Shown here: piece after piece, positions 9,156-17,574 of the stretch
Layout of the letters: each line of letters starts with the position of its first letter
Numbering within the stretch: position 1 is the stretch's first letter
NCBI GenBank assembly: GCA_046704745.1
Contig: JBJKRL010000101.1
Span: forward strand, 18,889-82,888
Length of the DNA: 64,000 nt
From: CAWGGS01 sp046704745
GTDB taxonomy: Bacteria; Desulfobacterota; Desulfobulbia; Desulfobulbales; Desulfocapsaceae
Direction: 5' to 3'
The notes under the pieces: generated by a model
Told to the model about the DNA's origin: nothing
Databases searched by the model: none
The model's input: the letters and a program-made list of their open reading frames with translations, nothing else
Position numbers and translations under genes: made by a program

Positions 9156-9483
9156 AAAAGCCTCCGTGTCATGTTCTAGAGAGTTAGAGGTAAGACGGAT
9201 TCAAGGCAAGAGTATTTGCAGCCTGCATAAAAACAGGCGGTATCGAGCCTTCCAGCCGGTGCTTGCCGAAGGTTTCGGGCAGACCCCGGCGCCATTCCTT
9301 GTGCGGAGTTATGAAGTTAGGATATTTTATGGTGAATCAGGAGTCAGAAGAGCGTGAATACAGGGAGGTCTTCTACCCCAAAGCCGAACACTGTGTACAT
9401 TTCTCGAAGCGTTGACTTTTTCCGCCTGTTGAGTTTCTCTTTGGCCTGGCCCGAATCCCTGAAATGTCCATGAAGAATTCCGA
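9156..9483. other. intergenic gap inside the minus-strand block
   Basis: This 328-base gap separates the uspA stop from the AMP-ligase gene; it may hold a promoter for the last two genes, but none is clear. A short string around 9383-9405 (GAACACTGTGTACATTT) resembles the interior of family 1 repeats and may be a decayed remnant. No gene is supported. Confidence 0.35.
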
Positions 9484-9888
9484 CTACACCGATGACTTGT
9501 TGACGCTCACCACCGGACAAGGGGATTTGAGAATAATGTACTGTGCTGTTGACCCCACGATAAGCTTCTGTGTTTTCGATTTCTTTTCCACTCCGACAAA
9601 AATTTGATCAATACCGTGTTCTTTGGCATAGTGTACCAGGTCTTCACCGGGCGAAAGACCGCGGGCCAGCTGGTGGGTTTCGCAGGAGACCTTTTTTTCC
9701 TTGAGATACTGTGCGGCAAAGGCCAGCCCCTGTTCAGCCTTACCGATCTCCTCCGAGTCTTCACCTGCTCCACCACCCATGGAGGTGACAACAATGACCT
9801 TGGCACCAAGGGCCATAGCATACGTTCTTGCCAGAGAAAGGGCCGCTTTGGCCACGGCTGAGCCGTTGTAGCCCACTAAAAATTTCAT
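9484..9888 (-). CDS. universal stress protein, UspA family
   Basis: The 134-residue protein has the UspA fold: KFLVGYNGSAVAKAAL at the start and the ATP-binding signature late in the protein (VGVEKKSKTQKLIVGSTAQYI, close to G-2X-G-9X-GS/T). Such proteins bind ATP and modulate stress responses. The frame is open ten codons further upstream, but I choose this ATG because GGAGGAG lies just before it and the homologous N-terminus starts here. It follows livF by 32 bases, and Usp genes commonly ride in transporter or acyl-CoA operons. Confidence 0.85.
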   Translation of the reverse strand: MKFLVGYNGSAVAKAALSLARTYAMALGAKVIVVTSMGGGAGEDSEEIGKAEQGLAFAAQYLKEKKVSCETHQLARGLSPGEDLVHYAKEHGIDQIFVGVEKKSKTQKLIVGSTAQYIILKSPCPVVSVNKSSV

Positions 9889-9920
9889 CTTCTCCTCCTC
9901 TTCCCCCGGTTTTATCATAA

Positions 9921-10739
9921 TTACATCCAGCGCTTGCGCCGCTTGTAAGATTTGACTTCCTTGAACGATTTTCTGCCGCCGCCCTGGGTTATTCCCATAT
10001 AGAATTCCTTGACATCAGGGTTTTCCTGGAGTTCCTTTGAAGGTCCTTCCAACACGATTCTGCCGGATTCCATGATATAGGCATAATCGGAGATACCCAA
10101 GGCAATTTTGGCGTTCTGTTCCACCACCAGGATGGTTGTGTTCAACTCCTTGTTGATCAACCGGATGTTCTCAAAAATTTCTTTGACCAAAAGCGGCGCC
10201 AGCCCCAGAGACGGCTCGTCGAGCATAAGCATTTTGGGAGATGCCATCAACGCCCTGGCAATGGCGATCATCTGCTGTTCGCCGCCCGAACAATAGCCGG
10301 CCATTCGATGGGTGATGTCGGAAAGCCGTGGAAAATGGGTATACATCAAGGCATGATCGGCTCTGATTTTCACTGCCCCGTCCTTTCTGGTTATGGAGCC
10401 GACGCGGATGTTTTCATCAACCGAAAGATGTTTGAAAACCCGTCGTCCTTCAGGGACCATCACCGCTCCAAGTTTGACGACATGGGTTCCCATCAGGTTG
10501 GTGATATCGTGATCCCTGAATTTTATATACCCCTCACGGATAAATCCGTTTTCCGGCTTCAGCAATCCGCTGATGGCCCGCAGCGTCGTGGTCTTGCCTG
10601 CTCCATTGGTCCCCAGGAGGGCAACGATCTTTCCTTCGGGAACATTGAGGCTGACGCCGCGCAGGACCTGGACAATATCGTTATACACGACCTCTATGTT
10701 GTTGACTTCAAGTTGGGTCCCGTTGATTTTTTTATCCAT
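9921..10739 (-). CDS. livF: branched-chain-type ABC transporter ATPase LivF
   Basis: A 272-residue ABC ATPase with Walker A LLGTNGAGKTTTL, signature SGGEQQMIAIARALM, Walker B MLMLDEPSLGLAP and the switch His region replaced by the LivF-typical VVEQNAK. It energises uptake together with LivG and the LivHM permease. An in-frame TTG lies five codons upstream; I prefer the ATG at 10739. The C-terminus carries an extra basic tail (KSYKRRKRW) beyond the usual LivF end. The encoded substrate is unknown: Liv-type systems carry branched-chain amino acids but also urea, amides and aromatic or short-chain acids. Confidence 0.88.
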   Translation of the reverse strand: MDKKINGTQLEVNNIEVVYNDIVQVLRGVSLNVPEGKIVALLGTNGAGKTTTLRAISGLLKPENGFIREGYIKFRDHDITNLMGTHVVKLGAVMVPEGRRVFKHLSVDENIRVGSITRKDGAVKIRADHALMYTHFPRLSDITHRMAGYCSGGEQQMIAIARALMASPKMLMLDEPSLGLAPLLVKEIFENIRLINKELNTTILVVEQNAKIALGISDYAYIMESGRIVLEGPSKELQENPDVKEFYMGITQGGGRKSFKEVKSYKRRKRWM

Positions 10740-10871
10740 GGAACGTTTTCCCAATTTCCCGGTTCATGATCTGCGTAAGCTGAAAGACCCCACCTTTTCC
10801 GCACCGGAAACCTTCGTACAAAGGGAGGTGCGGAAGAGGAGGGCGGCGCCATTCAGGTTAAGTTTCCTGTC

Positions 10872-12098
10872 TTATTTGATCTTTGCCGTATATTCGGGGA
10901 TAAAGGGTTTGCCCACCGACTTGAAAGCTCCACCTTTAAGAACATACAGTTGCAGTGAGTCAACCCCCGTGTGATCGGTCTTCGAGTAGGTGACCGGTCC
11001 GACAGTGGTGTCGGGATGGAAGGCATTGTCGCCGTTCATCGCCAACAATTCCTCGTACAGGGTTTCCTTGTTGATCTCTTTTCCTTTGGCCTTGGCCCGT
11101 TTGATGACCTCGGTGGCAACCTGGGCTACCATCATGCCGTTGGTGTAGTTATGAGAGTTGGCGGCCTTGTCGTCGCGATGGTATCTTTTTGCCAGTGCAA
11201 GTTGGTTCTTTGCTCCCGGGCTCGGTTCGTTGGTTACGATGTAGGAGGTGGTCCAGTAGAAATTCTCGGCAGCCGATCCGGCAAGGGCAACCAGGTCGTT
11301 TCCACCGGTGTAATGGCAACCCAGGAAGGTGATTTTCCCCGGTTCACCAAAGGATTTTGCCACCAGACCCAGACTGCTGGCATCCTTCAACATAGTGGCC
11401 ACCGGAGACTGGACGGTCTGGCAGATGACATAGCGTACACCTTTACTGATCAAACGCTGCAGCATGGCCGTGTTGTCGAGATCCTTGCCATGCTCGACAA
11501 CTTCAACAATGTCGATTTTCAGACCCGCGGCCACCGCCTTCTGCAGATCTTCCACAGGTCCGCGGCCAAAGGCCGAAGGATGAATAAACATGGCTACTTT
11601 CGGAACATCTCCCTTGTTGTTTTTCACAATGTACTCGGCAAGGCCGATGGCCTGGGCGGAGTACGAGGCGATGGGGAGAAAGATATAGTTTGAATCAACA
11701 AGATTCCCCGCATGGAAAGAGGCGGGAATGACGGGCATCTTCACCTCTTCGAAATCCTTTTTCAGGGCCAGGGTGCTCCCTGTAGAATAATTGAGGTAAA
11801 AGACGATCCCCTGGTCAAGAAAATCTTCGAAATTTCTTTTGGTAATATCTGTTTTGTACTGATCGTCACGAATCATGCAGTCGATTGTGTCGTCACCTAA
11901 TATTTTCGTATCATTGACGAATTTGAAGTAATCTTCGACACCCTTAGAGTAGGGGTTGCCGGCATCCGAGGTCGGACCCGTGATGGCAAGCGACAAGCCG
12001 AGCTTATACACTTTTCCCGCCTGGGCCTGGAAGGGAAGGGTTATCAGGAAAACAGCCACCAGCAGAGTCATCCATCTCATCATGTTGTTCTTTTTCAT
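10872..12098 (-). CDS. livK: periplasmic substrate-binding protein of the Liv-type transporter
   Basis: A 408-residue type I periplasmic binding protein with an N-terminal signal peptide (cleavage near QAQAG, residue 27) followed by the LGLSLAITGPTSDAG opening typical of LivK-like receptors. It delivers the ligand to LivHM. AGGAGGAG stands just before the ATG. Its length is greater than classic LivJ/LivK (about 345 residues mature), closer to receptors found in acyl-CoA ligase-linked transporters, so I would not assume leucine or valine as ligand. It is separated from livM by 149 bases that hold a short family 1 repeat. Confidence 0.85.
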   Translation of the reverse strand: MKKNNMMRWMTLLVAVFLITLPFQAQAGKVYKLGLSLAITGPTSDAGNPYSKGVEDYFKFVNDTKILGDDTIDCMIRDDQYKTDITKRNFEDFLDQGIVFYLNYSTGSTLALKKDFEEVKMPVIPASFHAGNLVDSNYIFLPIASYSAQAIGLAEYIVKNNKGDVPKVAMFIHPSAFGRGPVEDLQKAVAAGLKIDIVEVVEHGKDLDNTAMLQRLISKGVRYVICQTVQSPVATMLKDASSLGLVAKSFGEPGKITFLGCHYTGGNDLVALAGSAAENFYWTTSYIVTNEPSPGAKNQLALAKRYHRDDKAANSHNYTNGMMVAQVATEVIKRAKAKGKEINKETLYEELLAMNGDNAFHPDTTVGPVTYSKTDHTGVDSLQLYVLKGGAFKSVGKPFIPEYTAKIK

Positions 12099-12206
12099 TG
12101 CTCCTCCTCAGTGTTGAATAGTATCAAGCGTTGTTGTTGAGAAGCTGTATCGCGACCTCTCCCCGCTACTGGAGAAGAGATACCAGGCGCTTCTGATCGA
12201 AGCTTG

Positions 12207-12245
12207 CCCGCATTTCTTATAAGGTGTGTTCATGAGAAATCCGGG
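12207..12245. repeat. family 1 element, minimal copy (two ends only)
   Basis: CCCGCATTTCTTAT and ATGAGAAATCCGGG face each other with only 11 bases between them, so this copy has lost almost the whole interior of the family 1 element. It lies between livM and livK inside the operon, three bases before the livM stop codon, and as RNA would form a hairpin that might set the relative levels of the two genes. Confidence 0.65.
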
Positions 12246-12247
12246 TC

Positions 12248-13342
12248 CTAGTACCTGAAAGGCCACAACTTCACATATGAACGCAGGATGCGCCACCAGT
12301 TGGCAATCCCGCGGGGTTCAAACATCAGAAACAGGACGATAACCAAACCGAAACTTAAGGGTCTGAGCGCCGTTGTCAGATTGGTTGTCAACGACTGGTG
12401 GGCGCCCACCCATTCGGACCATTTTTCAACCTGCAGATCCAGGGCCTTTATGGCCAGAGGCCCCAGGAACGAACCGGGCAGGGTGCCGAGTCCGCCGACT
12501 ATGGCCATGGCGAGAAAGTTGATGGATTGCTGCAGGGAAAAGGATTCAATGCCGACCCCCCGGTACAGATAGGCATGCAAAGCCCCGGCCACCCCTGCCA
12601 TAAAACCTGCCAGGCCGAAGGCATAGACCTTGGTGAATCCCGGGTGCATTCCCATGGCATCGGCTGCACGGTCGTTGTCGCGCACTGCAACGAGGCAGCG
12701 ACCGTATCGAGTGCGAAGCAGATTGCGAACCGAAAATCCGAGCACCACCAGCACCACCAGTATGGTGTAATACCAGAAAAAATAGTGGTTGCTGCGTGAC
12801 ACCTCGCCGGTTAGCCAGAAGGCCCTGCCCACGGATATGGTCTGTCCCTGATTGAAGAAATCCATAAAATTAATGGTCCACTGGAATATCATCTGGAAGG
12901 AAAGGGTGGCAATGGCCAGGTACAGGTGTTTCAGGCGTAGGGCCGGCAGACCGACGATGGCGCCGAAAATTGCCCCAACAAGACCGGCCAGAAGAATCAT
13001 CAACGGCCAGGCATGGGTCAAGAGGATGTGGCTGTCGCCCAGAACCCGGGCGCAGGAAGCCACGGTATACGCCCCGATACCGACAAAGGCCGCATGCCCG
13101 ATGGAGATCAGGCCGGCAAAGCCGGTCACCAGATTGAGACCGATAACGGCGATAACGGCTATCAGGATATTATCGATAACCAGCATATACTTGTTGTCCA
13201 GGTCGAAAAAGAACGGCCAGGCGAAGAGAACGAGAAGAAGCAGGCACATGGCGGTCCTGTCCAGACTGGTGAAAAAAATCCTCTGCTCTTCTCTGTAGGA
13301 GGTGAAATAGTTTCCTGTTGCCAGCCAGCGGTTCGATGACAT
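12248..13342 (-). CDS. livM: ABC transporter permease LivM
   Basis: A 364-residue, strongly hydrophobic protein with roughly nine to ten membrane segments. The LivM hallmarks GLNLVTGFAGLISIGHAAFVGIGAY and NFLAMAIVGGLGTLPGSFLGP are present (each given here in part of its length). It pairs with LivH to form the transmembrane channel. It starts three bases after the livH stop, so the two are translationally linked. Confidence 0.9.
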   Translation of the reverse strand: MSSNRWLATGNYFTSYREEQRIFFTSLDRTAMCLLLLVLFAWPFFFDLDNKYMLVIDNILIAVIAVIGLNLVTGFAGLISIGHAAFVGIGAYTVASCARVLGDSHILLTHAWPLMILLAGLVGAIFGAIVGLPALRLKHLYLAIATLSFQMIFQWTINFMDFFNQGQTISVGRAFWLTGEVSRSNHYFFWYYTILVVLVVLGFSVRNLLRTRYGRCLVAVRDNDRAADAMGMHPGFTKVYAFGLAGFMAGVAGALHAYLYRGVGIESFSLQQSINFLAMAIVGGLGTLPGSFLGPLAIKALDLQVEKWSEWVGAHQSLTTNLTTALRPLSFGLVIVLFLMFEPRGIANWWRILRSYVKLWPFRY

Positions 13343-13344
13343 TG

Positions 13345-14238
13345 CTACACCCGTTCAATTTCGTGGATTCCGAATAACCCGTGAGGTTTAAAGAGTAAAA
13401 TGATCAGAAGGATGATATACGGCAGCACCTCGCCGGTGCCGTTTAGCCCCCAGTTGCCGTCAAGATATCCGCTGGCAAACTGCTGAATGAGCCCCATGAT
13501 GATGCCGGCGACAACTGCCCCCAGTATCGAATCGAGGCCGCCTAAGATAACCACTGGAAAAACGATGATGCCGAAGGCATGCAGCGTGTCGAAATTCAGC
13601 CCGGTGATGTTTCCGATAATAACTCCGGCAGCAGCAGCGCTTAACCCAGCTGTCGCCCAGGCAAGGCCGAAAACCCGTGGCACCGATATTCCGATGGACA
13701 TGGCCGCCATCTGGTCATCGGATACGGCCCGCATGGAGATCCCCACGGTGGATTTTTTGAAGAACCAGGAAAAGGCGCCGATCATGATAAAGGTAATGAT
13801 GACTCCCACCAGCTGCGTCCACGACAAAGACACTCCCCAAAAGGATATCGGCGTCTTGGGCAGGAAAGGCGGAAAAGAGAAATTTTCCGTCCCGAAAGGG
13901 GTCAGGTAGATTAAACCGTCCAGGATGGACATCAAACCTATTGTGACCATGATGACGGAGATAATCGGCTCACCGATCAGGCGGCGGAGAAATACGCGCT
14001 CCACACTCATGGCAAGAAAGAAGGTGATCACCATGCTCACCGGAAAGGAGATATAAATCGGGATGTGGACCCAGACGGTCAAGGCATAGGTGATGAAGGC
14101 CCCGGTGGCAATGATCTGGCCGTGGGCGATATTAAGAACCCTGCTGGATTTGTAAATCAGCACAAACCCGAGTCCCGAGAGGGCGTATATGGATCCCACC
14201 ACAATACCGCTGACCACCAATTGGAAAAAATAGCTCAT
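13345..14238 (-). CDS. livH: ABC transporter permease LivH
   Basis: A 297-residue permease with about eight membrane segments; VSGIVVGSIYALSGLGF at the N-terminus, NIAHGQIIATGAF and VVILGGLDSILGAVVAG are typical LivH motifs. Its ATG overlaps the stop of the upstream acyl-CoA ligase in an ATGA arrangement, strong evidence for one transcript and coupled translation of transporter and ligase. Confidence 0.92.
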   Translation of the reverse strand: MSYFFQLVVSGIVVGSIYALSGLGFVLIYKSSRVLNIAHGQIIATGAFITYALTVWVHIPIYISFPVSMVITFFLAMSVERVFLRRLIGEPIISVIMVTIGLMSILDGLIYLTPFGTENFSFPPFLPKTPISFWGVSLSWTQLVGVIITFIMIGAFSWFFKKSTVGISMRAVSDDQMAAMSIGISVPRVFGLAWATAGLSAAAAGVIIGNITGLNFDTLHAFGIIVFPVVILGGLDSILGAVVAGIIMGLIQQFASGYLDGNWGLNGTGEVLPYIILLIILLFKPHGLFGIHEIERV

Positions 14239-16163
14239 CGTTTTTCGCCCATTGTGTAAAAACGGATTGTTGTATCGACTGTCGTTGTCTGTCCATCCTG
14301 GTATTGATAGTTTGCCGCAACCCTTTTTTCCGTTATATTCTCGTCATAAAGGGCGTCATACAGTTCGCCGTATTTTTCCCGGACGAATTTGCGGCGGATC
14401 TTTCCGGTCTTGGTCAGTTCTCCGTCGTCCATGTCGAGGAGCTTATACAGAAGGGCGAAACGGTGTATCCTGAAGTGAGGTTTCTCGGCATTGTCGTTAA
14501 TCTTGAAAACCGCCTGCCTGATAAGGTCGGCAACTTCCTGTTGGGCCGACAGGTCCATATAGGTACTGAAGGAAATACCTCTGTCCTCGGCCCATTTTCC
14601 GACGACAATGGGATCAATATTGATGAGCGCTGCGACGAAGGCCTTCCTGTCTCCAAAGATGACGGCCTCTTTGATATAGGGGCTGAATTTCAGACGGTTT
14701 TCGAGAAACATCGGGCTGAACATCTCTCCTTGGTCGTTATGCATGACGTCGGAGATGCGATCGATGACCACCAGATGACCGTGTTCATCGATATATCCGG
14801 CATCACCGGAATGGAGCCACCCACCCTCAAGCAGTTCGGCCGTCTTATCGGGAAGTTTGTAATATCCGGGAGTTACCGAAGCGGAACGTGAAAGGATCTC
14901 TCCTTGTTCGGAAATGCTGCATTCGGTCCCCGGCAAGGGTTTTCCCACCGTGTCGGGCCGAATGTCTCCATCCCTGTGCATATAGGCAATTCCTACGATT
15001 TCCGTTTGTCCGTAAATCTGTTTGAGATTCACCCCGATGGCCTGGTAGAATGTGAACAGTTCGGGGCCAAGTGCTGCTCCTCCGGTGTAGGCTCTGCGCA
15101 GACGCAATAGTCCTATCTGATTGACGAGTGGCCTGAAAATGATCTGTTTGCCCAACCAGGCCAGGAGGCGTAGCCTTCCCGGCATCTTCCTGCCGGACAT
15201 ACGGTATACCGCTGATTCTTCTCCTATTTTCATGAAATAGTTATAGAAGAGCCGGTTCAGCCAATAGGATTCGTCCATTTTCAGCCAGATCTGTGAACGG
15301 ATGGTTTCGTATATTCTCGGTGCGCCGAACATGAAATGCGGTCCAATCTCTTTCAGGTCTTCCATGCTGGTCTCAACCGACTCGGGGAAATTGACTGATA
15401 TTCCAGTGGCCATGGCAACACCGAAGGAGTTCATCTGTTCGCCGATCCAGGCAAAGGGCAGAAACGAAACATACTCATCGGTTTCTTCCAGAGGGTCGAC
15501 CTGGGTGAGCTGGAGTCCCATATTGATATAGTTGCGATGGGTCAGCATGGCTCCCTTGGGCAGGCCTGTGGTTCCCGATGTCAGGCACAGATGGCACACA
15601 TCATCGGGATTTCCCTGATCCACTAAGGAGTCGAATAAGCCAGGATTGTTTTGATGGAGGTCGTCGCCGAGCGCATAAAGATCTTCGATGTACATGAACC
15701 AGTCATCTGAGCGGTAGCCCCGCATGCCCCTCGGATCTTCATAAATGACCTTTTTGACCTGGGGGATGCGGTCCCGAACCTCGACCACCTTGTCCACCTG
15801 TTCCTGGTCGCTGCAGAATACGATGCTGATGCCAAGGTAATCGAGAATACCCCCGATTTCATCGGGAAGGCTTGTCTGGTAAATGGCGGAAGAGACGCCA
15901 CCCACGGCCTGGGATCCAATGGCCATGTAGAGCGCTTCGGGTATATTGTCGCTGATGATGGCGATTTTGTCCTCTTTTTGAAATCCGATCGCTCTCAGAC
16001 CAAGCCCTGCCTTGCGCACGAAGTCATAGTATTGATTCCAGGTATAACAGTTCCAGCATCCGAAATCCTTTTCCCGCAGGGCAACCTTGTCACCGGTAGT
16101 CTCCACCCGCCACCGCAGGAGTTGCGGAATACTGTAGTTGACTAAATGGTCCTTGTTTTCCAT
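14235..16163 (-). CDS. long-chain-type acyl-CoA synthetase (AMP-forming)
   Basis: A 642-residue ANL ligase of the long-chain fatty-acid type. It keeps the intact ATP loop LTSGTTGLPKGAMLTH, the IYGQTEIVG motif, SGDAGYIDEHGHLVVIDR, and a C-terminal end with LTKTGKIRRKFV containing the A10 lysine. It activates an acid to its CoA thioester with ATP. The frame extends 31 codons further upstream into the gap before livG; I start at 16163 because AGAGAGG precedes it and the family N-terminus (MENKDHLVNYSIPQLLRWR) fits. It sits between livG and livH, so uptake and activation of the same substrate are probably coupled (inference). Confidence 0.87.
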   Translation of the reverse strand: MENKDHLVNYSIPQLLRWRVETTGDKVALREKDFGCWNCYTWNQYYDFVRKAGLGLRAIGFQKEDKIAIISDNIPEALYMAIGSQAVGGVSSAIYQTSLPDEIGGILDYLGISIVFCSDQEQVDKVVEVRDRIPQVKKVIYEDPRGMRGYRSDDWFMYIEDLYALGDDLHQNNPGLFDSLVDQGNPDDVCHLCLTSGTTGLPKGAMLTHRNYINMGLQLTQVDPLEETDEYVSFLPFAWIGEQMNSFGVAMATGISVNFPESVETSMEDLKEIGPHFMFGAPRIYETIRSQIWLKMDESYWLNRLFYNYFMKIGEESAVYRMSGRKMPGRLRLLAWLGKQIIFRPLVNQIGLLRLRRAYTGGAALGPELFTFYQAIGVNLKQIYGQTEIVGIAYMHRDGDIRPDTVGKPLPGTECSISEQGEILSRSASVTPGYYKLPDKTAELLEGGWLHSGDAGYIDEHGHLVVIDRISDVMHNDQGEMFSPMFLENRLKFSPYIKEAVIFGDRKAFVAALINIDPIVVGKWAEDRGISFSTYMDLSAQQEVADLIRQAVFKINDNAEKPHFRIHRFALLYKLLDMDDGELTKTGKIRRKFVREKYGELYDALYDENITEKRVAANYQYQDGQTTTVDTTIRFYTMGEKR

Positions 16164-16197
16164 ACCTCTCTCTTGGTGCTGCAAATTCTTGGTCGCT

Positions 16198-16992
16198 TCA
16201 ATTTTTCCTGGCAGTATCTTGGGGAGCTGCCTGGTCCTCGCCGATATAGGCCTCAATCACTCTGGGGTTGGCAGCAATCTCTTTTGGGCTTCCCGAGCCG
16301 ATGATCTCACCGAAGTCAAGGACATAAATTCGGTCTGATATGTCCATGACCACACCCAGGTCATGTTCCACCAACACCACCGTGATCCCCCATTCTTTTT
16401 TCAGATCGAGGATGAAACGGACGATATCCTCCTTCTCTTCGATGTTCATCCCAGCCATGGGTTCATCGAGCAGCAGAAGTTCGGGCGCCAGAGTGAGGGC
16501 GCGGGCCACTTCAACTCGTTTTTGCACCCCATAGCTCAAGTTCCCGACCATTTTCTTTCGATAGGGCTCAAGCTCCATGAAATCTATTACCTTTTCTACG
16601 TAGGCACGATTTTCTGCCTCCAGCCGCGAGGCCTTGCCGAAATAGATGAGGGCATGGAAAAAGGAATACCGGAGGTTTTGATGTCGGGCCAGCAGGAGGT
16701 TGTCGAGCACAGACAGGCCACGGAACAGTTCCAGGTTCTGAAACGCCCTGGCTATGCCCATGTTCGATACCTGGTGTGGCGAGGCATGGGTGAGATTGCG
16801 CCCACCGTAACGTATTTCACCTTTGGTGGGATGGTAGAATCCTGAGACACAGTTCAACAGGCTCGTCTTACCTGCACCGTTGGGGCCTATAACCGAGGTG
16901 ATCAGTCCCGGCTCAATGGAAAGATTGACGTTGGAGAGCGCATGGAGCCCGCCGAATGTAAGCGTTACCTCTGATGCGATGAGTTGCGTCAT
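16198..16992 (-). CDS. livG: branched-chain-type ABC transporter ATPase LivG
   Basis: A 264-residue ABC ATPase with TFGGLHALSNVNL, Walker A IGPNGAGKTSLLN, NLSYGVQKRVEVARAL signature, Walker B LLLLDEPMAGMN and the switch VEHDLGVVMDISD, all in LivG form. It is the first gene of the minus-strand block; the promoter must lie upstream in 16993-17100, close to a family 1 element. Confidence 0.92.
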   Translation of the reverse strand: MTQLIASEVTLTFGGLHALSNVNLSIEPGLITSVIGPNGAGKTSLLNCVSGFYHPTKGEIRYGGRNLTHASPHQVSNMGIARAFQNLELFRGLSVLDNLLLARHQNLRYSFFHALIYFGKASRLEAENRAYVEKVIDFMELEPYRKKMVGNLSYGVQKRVEVARALTLAPELLLLDEPMAGMNIEEKEDIVRFILDLKKEWGITVVLVEHDLGVVMDISDRIYVLDFGEIIGSGSPKEIAANPRVIEAYIGEDQAAPQDTARKN

Positions 16993-17054
16993 AGATTTCC
17001 CGATATCGCCTGGTTTTAATGACTGCCGAAAATCTCAGCCATGATCGAACCGAT

Positions 17055-17306
17055 CTTAGCCCGAATTTCTCATCAGTTCAGGCGGCGTCAGGTACAACGT
17101 TTTTGGCAATGAACTATAGTTGGCCATGTTCACAGCCAAAACTGAAGAAGATGACGCTGACGAACTGATACCCCAAAGGCAATTCTTTCGGGGCACCTTT
17201 GATGAACACTGTGTAAATTTGAAAACTCAATTATTTCTTCGAAATGTCTGTTCCTTTCTGAGAGGTGGACAAATTGACATAGTGTTCATGAGAAATCCGG
17301 GTTAAG
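17055..17306. mobile_element. family 1 MITE-like element, full-length copy
   Basis: About 252 bases bounded by 19-base inverted repeats (left CTTAGCCCGAATTTCTCAT, right reading ATGAGAAATCCGGGTTAAG; two mismatches). The interior has an internal palindrome around AACTATAGTT (17112-17121) flanked by TTTTGGC and GCCAAAA arms, and matches the copy at 31351-31568 along most of its length. A 61-codon open frame inside (17120-17305) is only partly conserved between copies, so it is unlikely to be a gene. No transposase is encoded, so movement would need help from elsewhere. Confidence 0.72.
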
Positions 17307-17344
17307 CCGGAAGCCTGGTCTGCAGTAACGTCTGTTGTCCAATT

Positions 17345-17408
17345 GTCTGCAAATTCTCTTTCGATTTACCTTTCGAAATATAAAAATAAATCGAAAGAGA
17401 ATACAGAC
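17345..17408. other. long perfect inverted repeat (16-bp stem)
   Basis: ATTCTCTTTCGATTTA (17353-17368) and its exact complement (17387-17402) enclose an 18-base loop, and GTCTG/CAGAC extend the stem outside a small bulge. It lies between the livG promoter side and the LuxR-type regulator end. It lacks the G+C-rich stem and T-run of a Rho-independent terminator. It could be a protein-binding palindrome or another repeat end. Confidence 0.55.
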
Positions 17409-17574
17409 TCAGGGTATTAAGGGATATCTATTGAGAATTCGGGCCAGATTGACCGGTTCGGCAAAGTATTTGTCTTGTACGGTGCAATCTTTAGACCTTT
17501 AATTGTAGGATACAGGAAATAACAAGATTAGCAAGTTTATATAATAATAGTATAATAGTAGTATATAACCACTA

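Noticed and set aside
9383..9405. Possible family 1 interior remnant (GAACACTGTGTACATTT)
   Set aside because: The match is short and has no end motif nearby, so it is not listed as a copy.
17120..17305. 61-codon open frame inside the full family 1 element, with a partial counterpart at 31411-31704
   Set aside because: The two frames agree at the ends only because the DNA repeat is shared; the interior differs in length and sequence, and neither has a ribosome site. I treat them as by-products of the repeat.
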